Positions 1 to 6,710 are shown, counted from the first letter of the stretch. The stretch: 7,498 bases of DNA from Nitrospiraceae bacterium (GCA_003453735.1 DMNE01000445.1:153-7650); one strand, 5' to 3'. Numbers and translations: made by a program. The notes: generated from the sequence alone by a model not told the origin.

Positions 1-47
1 AATGGATTTTAACGGTTGCTAGGTGTTATTCTAGTATTAGATGTCTC

Positions 48-76
48 CTCACACTAAAGATGTGGGCGGTTTTTTT
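48..76 (+). terminator. Weak Rho-independent terminator candidate
   Basis: CTCACA (48-53) pairs with TGTGGG (61-66), including one G-T wobble, around a 7-base loop. CGG and then seven T residues (70-76) follow. The stem is short, but the T-run directly behind it fits an intrinsic terminator for a + strand gene left of the window. No such gene is visible, so the call rests on the structure alone. Confidence 0.35.
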
Positions 77-100
77 GATCTGTGCTTGTTTTCCTTCCGT

Positions 101-129
101 GAAGCGCGAGGGCGAATCCCGGTTGCTTC
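101..129. other. Imperfect hairpin in the leader region
   Basis: GAAGC (101-105) is complementary to GCTTC (125-129), and inside it GGG (110-112) is complementary to CCC (118-120). A four-by-four internal loop separates the two stems. No T-run follows, so it is not an intrinsic terminator. It could be a structured leader, a protein site or chance; I cannot assign a known RNA family. Confidence 0.2.
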
Positions 130-220
130 CCGTTACCAAGTCCATCCTGTCAAGTGGAACTGCAGCATGGCTGGTGTCTGAACCAAATCATAAGAGACTA
201 AGAAACACAGATTCGAAATC

Positions 221-434
221 ATGAACAAGACTTTCATCCATGCAAGACCGGAGAGGCTGACCATCTGCAATGTCCGGAATGTTGGGGTAGACCTTGAAAT
301 ATAACCAAGCCACGGCCGGTGATGCAATGTCAAACAATAATGACGGAGTGGCGGACGGGAAGATCGAAGCCATATCGGGCGTTGTGCCCCAAAATAGCGT
401 TATCAGGTACATGTCAGATGAAAACGGTGATTGA
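221..434 (+). pseudogene. Possible small gene or decayed coding remnant before the methyltransferase
   Basis: Two plus-strand segments in different frames read like protein. ATG 221 opens 27 codons ending at TAA 302-304. A second frame is open from 291 and contains ATG 327, giving a 35-residue acidic, Asn/Asp-rich peptide ending at TGA 432-434. The second peptide overlaps the methyltransferase start by 17 bases. Joining the two frames near 291-300 would give one continuous product, so a single frameshift could have split an older gene. The stretch DGKIEAISGVVP in the second frame loosely recalls the DGxIDA...GVP region of TAXI-type solute receptors, but that is only a visual impression. Neither start has a good Shine-Dalgarno site. 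Alternatives are a genuine small peptide or chance. Confidence 0.2.
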
Positions 435-1158
435 GCAATTCAAACAGAGGGCCGAGACCTATTCCGGTTCTGCGAACTGGATAGCCGATTTTACGCTTCT
501 CCAGACGCACCTGGAGGCCTGTGGACGTCCGCCGGGACATGTGCTGGAAATGTGTTGTGGGACAGGGATGGTCGGCAGAAAGTTCCAGGCCGCCGGGTGG
601 CATGTATGTGGCATCGATTTGACCCGGAAAATGGCCGAGGAGGCAAATCAATACTTTCCCTGCATCTGCGCTCCCGTTGAAGATATACCGTTTCTCGACA
701 ATGCGTTTGACGTGGTGGTGCTACGGCAGGCATATTTTCTTTTGGAGGATGGACAGAAGGCGTTGGCCCAGGCTAGGCGGGTGCTGAAGTCCGACGGGGT
801 ACTTGTTTTCAGTCAGACAGTGCCTTACTCGGAGCAAGACGCGGTGTGGCTGGAGAAGGTCCATCGGGCCAAGCAGGCACAGCTCAGGAATTTCTATACC
901 GAGGAGACCCTTGCCTGCGAACTGGAACGGGAGTATTTTCGCGTGGTTGAAATACGGAGACTTTCCGTACGGGAAAACATCACGCACTGGATGAACGCTG
1001 CTCCGGAGCTCTCGGAGAGCAAGAAAACTGAAGTCTGCAGCCTCATTGTAAACGCACCGGAGATCTATCGAAGCATCCACCAGGTAGAGGTGATGGACGG
1101 AGAGATTTTCGAAAACTGGCATTGGGTGATCTTCACCGCCCGGAAAAAGCAGACATGA
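418..1158 (+). CDS. Class I SAM-dependent methyltransferase
   Basis: A 246-residue cytosolic protein with the Rossmann-like methyltransferase fold of the Methyltransf_11/UbiE-like group. Motif I is VLEMCCGTG (residues 42-50), the glycine loop that binds SAM. The acidic post-I strand is GIDLTRKM (65-72), motif II lies in the PVEDIPF...FDVVV stretch (86-101), and ARRVLKSDGVLVFSQT (119-134) is the usual segment after motif III. The C-terminal third is not diagnostic and probably forms the acceptor site, so the methylated substrate is unknown. I chose ATG 418 with AGG at 405-407. The frame stays open to GTG 319, but residues encoded by 319-417 do not look like protein of this family and lie over the competing 327-434 frame. 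It is the first operon gene and ends in an ATGA overlap with the radical SAM gene. The family call is firm; the role as a tailoring enzyme is inferred. Confidence 0.88.
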   Translation: MKTVIEQFKQRAETYSGSANWIADFTLLQTHLEACGRPPGHVLEMCCGTGMVGRKFQAAGWHVCGIDLTRKMAEEANQYFPCICAPVEDIPFLDNAFDVVVLRQAYFLLEDGQKALAQARRVLKSDGVLVFSQTVPYSEQDAVWLEKVHRAKQAQLRNFYTEETLACELEREYFRVVEIRRLSVRENITHWMNAAPELSESKKTEVCSLIVNAPEIYRSIHQVEVMDGEIFENWHWVIFTARKKQT

Positions 1159-2636
1159 TGCATCACTCTTCGAATTCGAGGCAGACCATCCAGCGTATTG
1201 CCGCGATTCCCCTACCGCACGAAGCAAAGGCGCAGTACACCATCTCCTTCGGTTTGCTGGTCCCACCGTCTGTGTTTGTGGTTCCCAGAGGGTGGGAGTG
1301 GACGCACACCGCCCCATTTGAAGGGCCGTCGATTCTTGCGGCCCTGATCAGGGGGCTAGGGTATCCCTTCCGTCTCTTCGATCAGCGGGACTATTTCGAT
1401 CCTGAGGACCTCAGCGGGCTAACTGCCGAGTATGATGTGGTAGGCATCTGCGTGTACGGGGACAGTTTCAAGTACGTCCGGCGGGCAGTGGAAATCTTGA
1501 AAGAAGAACGACCGCTGCGGCCGGTGATCCTCGGCGGCCCCCTAGCGACTGCCGTGCCCCGCCTGCTGCTGGAAGCGACGCAAGCGGATTTCGTGGTGGC
1601 GGGCGAGGGGGAGTTGACTCTCACGGAACTGATGGACCATCTTTCGAGAAATACGTGGGCTTTGCCGATGGGGAAAATCCTCGGCCTTGCCTGGAGGGAT
1701 GAGGGAGGAGAGATCAAGGTCAATGCCCCTCGCCCCCAGCTGACTGATCTGGATGTTCTTCCGTTTCAGGATTTCACCGTATGGGAACGTTTCCGGGGGA
1801 AACCGATTCCCGAGATCTATCTTTCCTATTCGCGGGGATGCTCCCACAGTTGCACCTTCTGCTACCGCGCATTTCCTCAACTGAACATGAAATCGACAGA
1901 GAGAGTCCGGAAAGAGATCGACTATTACAGCGCCTTCGGTTTCGGCATGGCATGGTGGAACGACCTGACCTTTGTCACAGACCGGGATTACGTGCACCGG
2001 CTGATGTGGACAGCCTTTCAAAACCATTCTTTCCGTTGGACCGCCTTCAGCCGTGTGACAGGAATGGATGAAGAGACGCTGCTTTTGATGAAGCAAAGAG
2101 GTTTGGACATCGTCCTTTACGGAATGGAGTCTGTTTCCAGAGCGGTTCTCGAAAGCTACCGCAAAGGGATTTCCCGAAGCGCAATGATCGACACCATTCA
2201 TTTACATCGGAAGTGCGGCGTGAAGATTGGCGGGCTTTTCATCATCGGCGCTCCCGAGGATAACCACGAAACCTTGACGGAGCTCGTGGCGTTCTGCAAC
2301 GAATTTAAAGAGGTGACCCGCGTGAAATACCTGTCGGCCTTGCCCGGGACGGTCTTTTATCGGCAGTGTCTGAGAGATGGTCTGATTCAAGATGAGGTGA
2401 AACATCTAGAGTGGCTTTCGGAAGAACAATCCGTTGAGGAAGATATTGATCATGAAGGATTTGTGATCTTCGCCAAGCGTCTCACCAGGTCGGAACTTCG
2501 CAGCGTTTATCGGGAAATCAATCAAAAGATTGAGGTGCGCCCTTACGATTACCTGAGTCAGGAAAACGTGTTTCTCTGTTCCGCCGAAAAGTTTCGGGTT
2601 AGAAAGCCAGTGGCGTATCGGAGGAGTATGGCATGA
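1155..2636 (+). CDS. B12-binding-domain radical SAM protein (first copy)
   Basis: A 493-residue cytosolic iron-sulfur enzyme. The N-terminal part (about 30-165) has the Rossmann-like cobalamin-domain pattern: VPPS near 36-39, EGPSILAALIRGLGY (56-70), the YDVVGICVYGDS strand (93-104), VILGG (124-128) and AGEGELTLTEL (149-159). It lacks the classical DxHxxG cobalamin ligand motif, as many radical SAM relatives do. A linker RPQLTDLDVLPFQDF (193-207) leads to the radical SAM barrel with CSHSCTFC: Cys229, Cys233 and Cys236 match CxxxCxxC and should bind the [4Fe-4S] cluster. Later barrel motifs are NDLTF (269-273), YGMES (322-326) and FIIGAPED (362-369). Start ATG 1155 overlaps the methyltransferase stop, with GGAAAAA at 1142-1148 as a weak ribosome site; an upstream TTG at 1122 is less likely. 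C-methylation or a radical rearrangement is possible; the substrate is unknown. It is paralogous to the 5112..6488 gene. Confidence 0.9.
   Translation: MMHHSSNSRQTIQRIAAIPLPHEAKAQYTISFGLLVPPSVFVVPRGWEWTHTAPFEGPSILAALIRGLGYPFRLFDQRDYFDPEDLSGLTAEYDVVGICVYGDSFKYVRRAVEILKEERPLRPVILGGPLATAVPRLLLEATQADFVVAGEGELTLTELMDHLSRNTWALPMGKILGLAWRDEGGEIKVNAPRPQLTDLDVLPFQDFTVWERFRGKPIPEIYLSYSRGCSHSCTFCYRAFPQLNMKSTERVRKEIDYYSAFGFGMAWWNDLTFVTDRDYVHRLMWTAFQNHSFRWTAFSRVTGMDEETLLLMKQRGLDIVLYGMESVSRAVLESYRKGISRSAMIDTIHLHRKCGVKIGGLFIIGAPEDNHETLTELVAFCNEFKEVTRVKYLSALPGTVFYRQCLRDGLIQDEVKHLEWLSEEQSVEEDIDHEGFVIFAKRLTRSELRSVYREINQKIEVRPYDYLSQENVFLCSAEKFRVRKPVAYRRSMA
2620..2626 (+). promoter_or_regulatory. Strong Shine-Dalgarno site for the substrate-binding protein
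   Basis: GGAGGAG lies six bases before ATG 2633, inside the last codons of the preceding radical SAM gene. It is the best ribosome site in the operon and supports 2633 over other starts. It suggests higher translation of the binding protein than of the enzymes, as is usual for ABC importers. Confidence 0.75.
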
Positions 2637-3580
2637 GGCTTAAGGTGTACTTTATAATTGGGATTGCGGTAATCGCTTGTTTGCGCGTTGCAGCTCTGGC
2701 AGCGGAAGCCCCGACACGAATCAGAATTGCCTACCCACCCAGCGGCACGATCATCAGTGCGCAAGTCGGGCTGACGATGGAAAAAACTGACATTCTGAAA
2801 GAGAATGGGTTCGCCCCCGAGCTGTCTGCCATGTCCAACGGGAGGGATATGAAGATTGCCCTTGTAAGTGATAAGGTGGATGTTATCATGACCAGCGAAG
2901 CCAATTTCGTCGTCCTTTTGGCCGAAGGCTTCGAGGCTTATGGCATCGCATCGCTGGGAGCCGGGGGGAACATGGGGCTGGCGGTCCGCGCTGGATCGGG
3001 AATTCAGAAAGTCGAACAACTTCGGGGCAAAACAGTTGCGACGATGTTCGGGACCTCGCTACACCGCCCGGCTATCGATTGGACCCGTGACGTCCCTGAT
3101 GTGAAGATCATCGGCATGTCAAACATCGGTGCGATGGTGACGGCCCTGGAGTCCGGGAAAATCGATGCAGCAATCCTGTGGGACCCGCACATGACTGACT
3201 GCGTTTCCCGTGGTACCGTCAAAGTGCTCCGGCGGGAGCCCTTGGAGCTCATCGCCATCGCTTCGAAAAAATTTGTGGTTGATCATCCCGGCGCCCTGGA
3301 ACGTTTTCAGAAGGCTTTTCGTCAGGCAGTCTTTTATTTCGTACAGCATAAGGACGAGGTGAACCGCTGGTTTAGCGACACCTCCAAGGTGGACGTGAAG
3401 CTTATCGAGCAGATTGCTTGCACAAATCGGAATTACGATAAGAAGCGTCTTGATCAGATTGATATCCGGATCAGTCCCTCCTTTATCGACAAAATGAAGA
3501 GGACAGGACTATTTCTCTATAGCAACAAGGTCATTATGAAGAATCCGGCGATCGACAACGCCATCTACAATCCACAATGA
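2633..3580 (+). CDS. ABC importer substrate-binding protein, NMT1/SsuA-like
   Basis: A 315-residue exported binding protein that would capture the ligand outside the membrane and hand it to the permease. The N-terminus has positive residues (Arg2, Lys4) and a hydrophobic core (5-23). ALA (21-23) offers a signal peptidase I site, while VIAC (13-16) resembles a lipobox, so free or lipid-anchored forms are both possible. The mature protein has the nitrate/sulfonate/thiamine-precursor binding fold: IRIAYPPSG (30-38), DVIMTSEANFVVLL (83-96), LRGKTVATMFGTSLHR (130-145) and ALESGKIDAAILWDPH (171-186). These are the usual hinge and lobe-2 signatures. Length is normal for the family. It overlaps the radical SAM gene before it and the permease after it by ATGA. 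Family assignment is firm; the ligand cannot be read from the sequence, and nitrate, sulfonates, pyrimidines or another small organic are open options. Confidence 0.87.
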   Translation: MRLKVYFIIGIAVIACLRVAALAAEAPTRIRIAYPPSGTIISAQVGLTMEKTDILKENGFAPELSAMSNGRDMKIALVSDKVDVIMTSEANFVVLLAEGFEAYGIASLGAGGNMGLAVRAGSGIQKVEQLRGKTVATMFGTSLHRPAIDWTRDVPDVKIIGMSNIGAMVTALESGKIDAAILWDPHMTDCVSRGTVKVLRREPLELIAIASKKFVVDHPGALERFQKAFRQAVFYFVQHKDEVNRWFSDTSKVDVKLIEQIACTNRNYDKKRLDQIDIRISPSFIDKMKRTGLFLYSNKVIMKNPAIDNAIYNPQ

Positions 3581-4326
3581 ATTTCTTCCGGAGAACACTG
3601 TATTTTCTGTTTCCCTTTGGCCTTGGTCTCTTGGTGTGGGGAGGCCTGTCCGTGACGGGGCACCTCAACGCATTCGTCCTCCCTTCCCCTGCAGCTGTAT
3701 TCCGGGCGTTTGTGCTGGGCTGTTCAAGCGGTGAACTGCTCAGGGATATGGCGTCGAGTCTGCAGCGAGTCGGCATCGGCTTTCTCATTTCGCTGGTCAC
3801 CGCAGTCCCCCTGGGAATCCTGCTGGGAATCAGCCCTCGCGCGAGATTTCTGGTCGACCCGGTGCTCAAATTCATGCGGCCGATACCGCCAATCGCCTGG
3901 ATTCCGTTGGCCATTCTCTGGTTTGGCATCGGCAATGGCCCTTCATACTTCCTCACGATGATTGCATCATTCTTTCCGATCCTGACCAATACGATGACTG
4001 GCGTCGAAAATGTATCCCGCCACCATCTGGCGGTGGCCCACTGTTTTCAGGCCAGCAGGAGATCGATCTTCTGCGATATTATCCTACCGTCGTCGATTCC
4101 CATGCTGATTTCGGGCATTCGGACAGGATTCGGATTCGCATGGATGGCCGTTGTGGCGGCAGAAATGATTGCCACACGTTCGGGTCTCGGTTATCTCATT
4201 TATACCAGTCAGGATCTGCTACGGACTGATCGGGTGCTGGTTGGCATGCTGGCGATTGGGCTGATCGGCCTGTTGGTCGATACGTTGATTGTTTCTTTAA
4301 AGGATTGGTGGGTCCATTGGGTGTAG
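3577..4326 (+). CDS. ABC importer permease, SsuC/TauC/NrtB-like
   Basis: A 249-residue integral membrane protein forming the transport channel, expected to act as a dimer. About six hydrophobic segments are visible, near residues 8-28, 66-86, 104-119, 122-140, 184-200 and 220-239. The family signature LPSP (35-38) follows the first segment, and RPIPPIAWIPLAILWFGIG (101-119) is the typical block of this importer class. The cytoplasmic coupling loop is about residues 145-182, ending ILPSSIPMLISGIR. In this loop the position that is usually the conserved glycine before Ala-Ser appears to be Gln158 (HCFQAS), a mild departure. It starts inside the ATGA overlap with the binding-protein gene and ends three bases before the ATPase ATG, so all three importer parts are translated together. 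The class is clear; substrate specificity is not. Confidence 0.9.
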   Translation: MNFFRRTLYFLFPFGLGLLVWGGLSVTGHLNAFVLPSPAAVFRAFVLGCSSGELLRDMASSLQRVGIGFLISLVTAVPLGILLGISPRARFLVDPVLKFMRPIPPIAWIPLAILWFGIGNGPSYFLTMIASFFPILTNTMTGVENVSRHHLAVAHCFQASRRSIFCDIILPSSIPMLISGIRTGFGFAWMAVVAAEMIATRSGLGYLIYTSQDLLRTDRVLVGMLAIGLIGLLVDTLIVSLKDWWVHWV

Positions 4327-4329
4327 CAG

Positions 4330-5115
4330 ATGCTATCGCTTGACCACGTCTACTTCATCTATCCGGGTCGGAAACGGAGCAACGGAAGTACGCCGTGGGT
4401 CCTTAAGGATCTTTCGTTCGAGGTGAGAGCCGGTGAATTTATTTCGGTAATCGGTCCGTCCGGTTGTGGGAAGACGACGCTGCTCTCACTTATCTCCGGG
4501 TTGCTTCGGCCGGACCGGGGAAGGATTTTGGATCATGGCCAGGAAGTGCTGGGCCCGTCCCGGAGGCGCGTCCTGATTTTTCAGGGCCATTTGCTTTTCC
4601 CGTGGAAAACCGCTGTTCAGAACATTGAGTTTGTCCTGAAAGCAAGAGGTGTGCCTCGGGATAACCGCCGAAGTCAGGCGCTGCAGTACCTGCAGAGGGT
4701 GAAGCTGGAGTCTTATGCGGATGCATATCCGCAGGAGTTGTCCGGAGGAATGCAGCAGCGGATCGGGATCGCACGAGCCCTCGCAGCTGAACCGGATATC
4801 CTGCTGCTGGACGAGCCATTCAGCTCTTTGGACGTGATAGCTAAATGTGCGATTATCGACGAACTGAAAATGATTGCTGGGCAGATGGCGAAGACCGTCA
4901 TCCTAGTGACCCACAATTTGGACGAAGCGTTTTATATCGGGCATCGGATTTATCTCATGGCAAGCAGCCCGGGACGTATCGCGGCAACCTTCGATTTGCC
5001 CGAGACGAAGCCCGACCAGTTGATCTCCCTTGGATTATGCGGTGAGTTTCAGGAATTCAAGGAGAATGTTTCAGCACTGATGAACGGTAACGTGGAAAGA
5101 AAGGTGGTTTTATGA
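4330..5115 (+). CDS. ABC importer ATPase, SsuB/TauB/NrtD-like
   Basis: A 261-residue cytoplasmic ATPase that powers the importer. All catalytic motifs are intact: Walker A GPSGCGKTT (42-50), Q-loop glutamine in LIFQGHLLFPW (Gln85), ABC signature LSGGMQQR (137-144), Walker B ILLLDEPF (157-164) with catalytic Glu162, D-loop SSLD (165-168) and switch histidine in VTHN (His195). The ASSPGRI segment (211-217) is common in the nitrate/taurine/sulfonate branch. Length is normal and there is no C-terminal regulatory domain. The gene starts three bases after the permease stop and ends in an ATGA overlap with the second radical SAM gene. That overlap ties the enzyme genes and the transporter genes into one coupled unit. 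Function as an importer ATPase is confident. Confidence 0.93.
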   Translation: MLSLDHVYFIYPGRKRSNGSTPWVLKDLSFEVRAGEFISVIGPSGCGKTTLLSLISGLLRPDRGRILDHGQEVLGPSRRRVLIFQGHLLFPWKTAVQNIEFVLKARGVPRDNRRSQALQYLQRVKLESYADAYPQELSGGMQQRIGIARALAAEPDILLLDEPFSSLDVIAKCAIIDELKMIAGQMAKTVILVTHNLDEAFYIGHRIYLMASSPGRIAATFDLPETKPDQLISLGLCGEFQEFKENVSALMNGNVERKVVL

Positions 5116-6488
5116 ACAGATCTTTAGATGAAACCAGACTTGATGCTCTTCATTGCGCCCCCCGCAAAGAGAATTCAAGACCTGCCTTTACCCTGATCTT
5201 GCCGACATCTCCGCAGGTGCCGACGCCCAATCGTGAGTTTCTGCTTCAGACACCGATTGAGGGGGTCAGTTCAGTTGTAACAGTGGCAAGACTTGCCGGA
5301 TGGAATACGAAGATCCGCGATCTGAGAATCGGCGAGGAGTTTGAGGAAGTCTGCCGAGATGCGGCAGAACGCGGAGGTGTCGTCGCGATGCCCACTTTTG
5401 TCGACTCTTACCCGGTGAATCTGCGGGTGCTATCCCGGGTGAAAGAACTGAATCCAGAAGTGACCACTCTGATCGGCGGCGCGCTTGTCTCATCCCTGCC
5501 AGACCCGCTGATCCTCGGGCTTCGGGTGGACTATGCAATTCTGGGGGAGGGCGAGGCGGCGTTGCTCGAATTGCTGGATCATCTGGAGAATGGCGGGAAG
5601 CCGCAGGGCGCGGCAAAGATTCTTGGCCTAGGCATCCGTGACGGAGAGCAGGTTCGCTATACCGGTGAGCGGCCTCAACTTATGGATCTGGACGTGCTCC
5701 CGATTCCGGATTTGAGTCTTTATCCCAGCGTCCGGAAAGACCGGATCATTGCCGAGTTGGGGCTGACGACTTCCCGTGGCTGCTATGGGCGGTGTTCATT
5801 CTGCTTTTTGAATATGAAAAAACTTTCTTACAAGAGCCCGGCCAGGTTTGATCAGGAAGTGTCAACGCTGGTGAAGAAACATGAAATCCGCTATTTTTAC
5901 ATTAATGACCTCACCTTTACGTCAAATCTTGCCAGGACCTACCAGATCTGCGATGTTTTAAGGAAATTCGAAATCACCTGGTCCTGCTCAACTCGTGTTG
6001 AGCGAATTCAGCCTGAACTGCTCAGGTATATGCATGACAGCGGCTGTCGTGATATCTGGTACGGGGTGGAATCACTGGATCAGACAGTTCTCGATCTTGC
6101 AAACAAGATGACCCGGGTGCAGGAAATCGAGCATGCGGTAGGTGAAACGGTCAAGGCGGGGATTAAGGTCATGGCAAACCTGATTGTCGGGTTGCCCGGC
6201 GAAAGCGAAGAATCGCTTCAGAAGATGATGGAGTTCTGCAAGAGGAATGAGGTTATTCCCACATCCATCAAGTATCTGACTCCGTTTCCGGGGACCAGGA
6301 TCTACGATATGGCTGTGGCACGAGGCTACATTCAGGATCCGTTACAGTATCTTGTGGATCTTGCACATCGTAAAGTGAATGATGTCAATGACACTATCAT
6401 TAATATGACTGATTTGCCTGAGAAGAGGCTCCGGGAGGCATACGCGACGCTTATGCAGATCCGCGAGGAGCGCTTACAGACCTTTTAA
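5112..6488 (+). CDS. B12-binding-domain radical SAM protein (second copy)
   Basis: A 458-residue cytosolic enzyme paralogous to the 1155..2636 product. The N-terminal cobalamin-type domain runs about 40-165: GVSSVVTVARLAGWNT (51-66), GVVAMPTFVDSYP (89-101), TLIGGALV (119-126) and LGEGEAALLELLDHL (144-158). The DxHxxG motif is absent. The linker ERPQLMDLDVLPIPDL (186-201) precedes CYGRCSFC, where Cys224, Cys228 and Cys231 form the CxxxCxxC cluster site. Shared barrel landmarks are NDLTF (265-269), YGVES (317-321), IVGLPGES (358-365) and KYLTPFPGT (387-395). Start ATG 5112 sits in the ATGA overlap with the ATPase stop and has AAGGTGG (5101-5107) four bases upstream. It may methylate an unactivated carbon or catalyse another radical step. 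It is the last intact gene of the operon. No clear terminator follows, so the operon may once have continued. Confidence 0.9.
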   Translation: MNRSLDETRLDALHCAPRKENSRPAFTLILPTSPQVPTPNREFLLQTPIEGVSSVVTVARLAGWNTKIRDLRIGEEFEEVCRDAAERGGVVAMPTFVDSYPVNLRVLSRVKELNPEVTTLIGGALVSSLPDPLILGLRVDYAILGEGEAALLELLDHLENGGKPQGAAKILGLGIRDGEQVRYTGERPQLMDLDVLPIPDLSLYPSVRKDRIIAELGLTTSRGCYGRCSFCFLNMKKLSYKSPARFDQEVSTLVKKHEIRYFYINDLTFTSNLARTYQICDVLRKFEITWSCSTRVERIQPELLRYMHDSGCRDIWYGVESLDQTVLDLANKMTRVQEIEHAVGETVKAGIKVMANLIVGLPGESEESLQKMMEFCKRNEVIPTSIKYLTPFPGTRIYDMAVARGYIQDPLQYLVDLAHRKVNDVNDTIINMTDLPEKRLREAYATLMQIREERLQTF

Positions 6489-6704
6489 AATTGTGTTCGG
6501 ACTCACTGATACTTTTCCCTTTGAGGGCTTATTGATGGAAGGAGGAGAAGTGCATTTTGCAGAAAGGCCATGAGCTATGACCGCTCACCGATTTGTATGG
6601 AGATAATCGAGTGGCGGACAAAAGGCAGGAGCGATTGCTGCCATAGCACCACCATGGAAGAACACGAAAATATTTCGATGAACATCTGCTATCAGGACTG
6701 GCTA
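6489..6704. other. Spacer between operon and IS630 element
   Basis: This stretch holds no recognised gene. A hairpin GGCAG (6624-6628) / CTGCC (6638-6642) lacks a T-run, so no intrinsic terminator for the operon is seen. A strong purine run GGAAGGAGGAG (6537-6547) lies just inside a 12-codon frame, and a 46-codon frame begins at 6570 and runs into the IS. The other two plus-strand frames contain stops. Confidence 0.6.
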
Positions 6705-6710
6705 GTGTAA
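6570..6710 (+). CDS. Short Cys-containing ORF truncated by the IS insertion (doubtful)
   Basis: A 46-codon frame from ATG 6570 to TAA 6708-6710. Cysteines are at residues 9, 23, 24 and 40. The start overlaps the stop of a 12-codon frame (6535-6573) by ATGA, the same arrangement used throughout the operon. That mini-frame contains the purine run GGAGGAG (6541-6547), which is too far from 6570 to be its direct ribosome site. The last codons and the stop lie at or past the inferred IS boundary (6705), so if this was a gene its original C-terminus has been replaced. I do not recognise the sequence. Chance is a serious alternative at this length. Confidence 0.2.
   Translation: MSYDRSPICMEIIEWRTKGRSDCCHSTTMEEHENISMNICYQDWLV

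Larger units (their letters stand above)
1..417. other. Upstream intergenic region, no convincing intact gene
   Basis: No reading frame here has a good ribosome binding site plus protein-like composition over a useful length. The two minus-strand open frames (188-412 and 133-333) lack recognisable motifs, and the second needs a TTG start. The stretch looks less GC-rich than the operon. It holds a terminator-like hairpin near 48-76, an imperfect hairpin at 101-129, and short plus-strand coding-like segments at 221-434. The operon promoter should lie here or further left. TATAAC at 300-305 could serve as a -10 box, but I see no matching -35 at the right distance, so I do not call a promoter. 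I saw no cobalamin or SAM riboswitch consensus by eye. Confidence 0.6.

Noticed and set aside
101..135. tRNA-like T-arm or cobalamin riboswitch in the leader
   Set aside because: The stem-loop lacks the TTC loop of a T-arm, and no B12-box consensus or ordered riboswitch core is visible.
188..412. 74-codon minus-strand frame
   Set aside because: No recognisable motif or ribosome site, and it lies opposite competing plus-strand segments.
319..417. GTG-started N-terminal extension of the methyltransferase
   Set aside because: The 33 added residues show no family features and overlap a competing frame. ATG 418 gives a normal-length methyltransferase.
1122..1154. TTG-started extension of the first radical SAM gene
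   Set aside because: It would overlap the methyltransferase by 37 bases. ATG 1155 gives the ATGA overlap seen elsewhere in the operon.
721..1317. 198-codon minus-strand frame
   Set aside because: It is antisense to the clearly coding methyltransferase and radical SAM genes and has no family motifs.
1542..2201. 219-codon minus-strand frame
   Set aside because: Shadow of the radical SAM gene, whose cluster motif and barrel landmarks are on the plus strand.
346..6619. Shared 11-base word GAGTGGCGGAC at 346-356 and 6609-6619, as possible flanking direct repeats of the cassette
   Set aside because: Several 11-base matches are expected by chance in a window of this size, and the match does not extend on either side.
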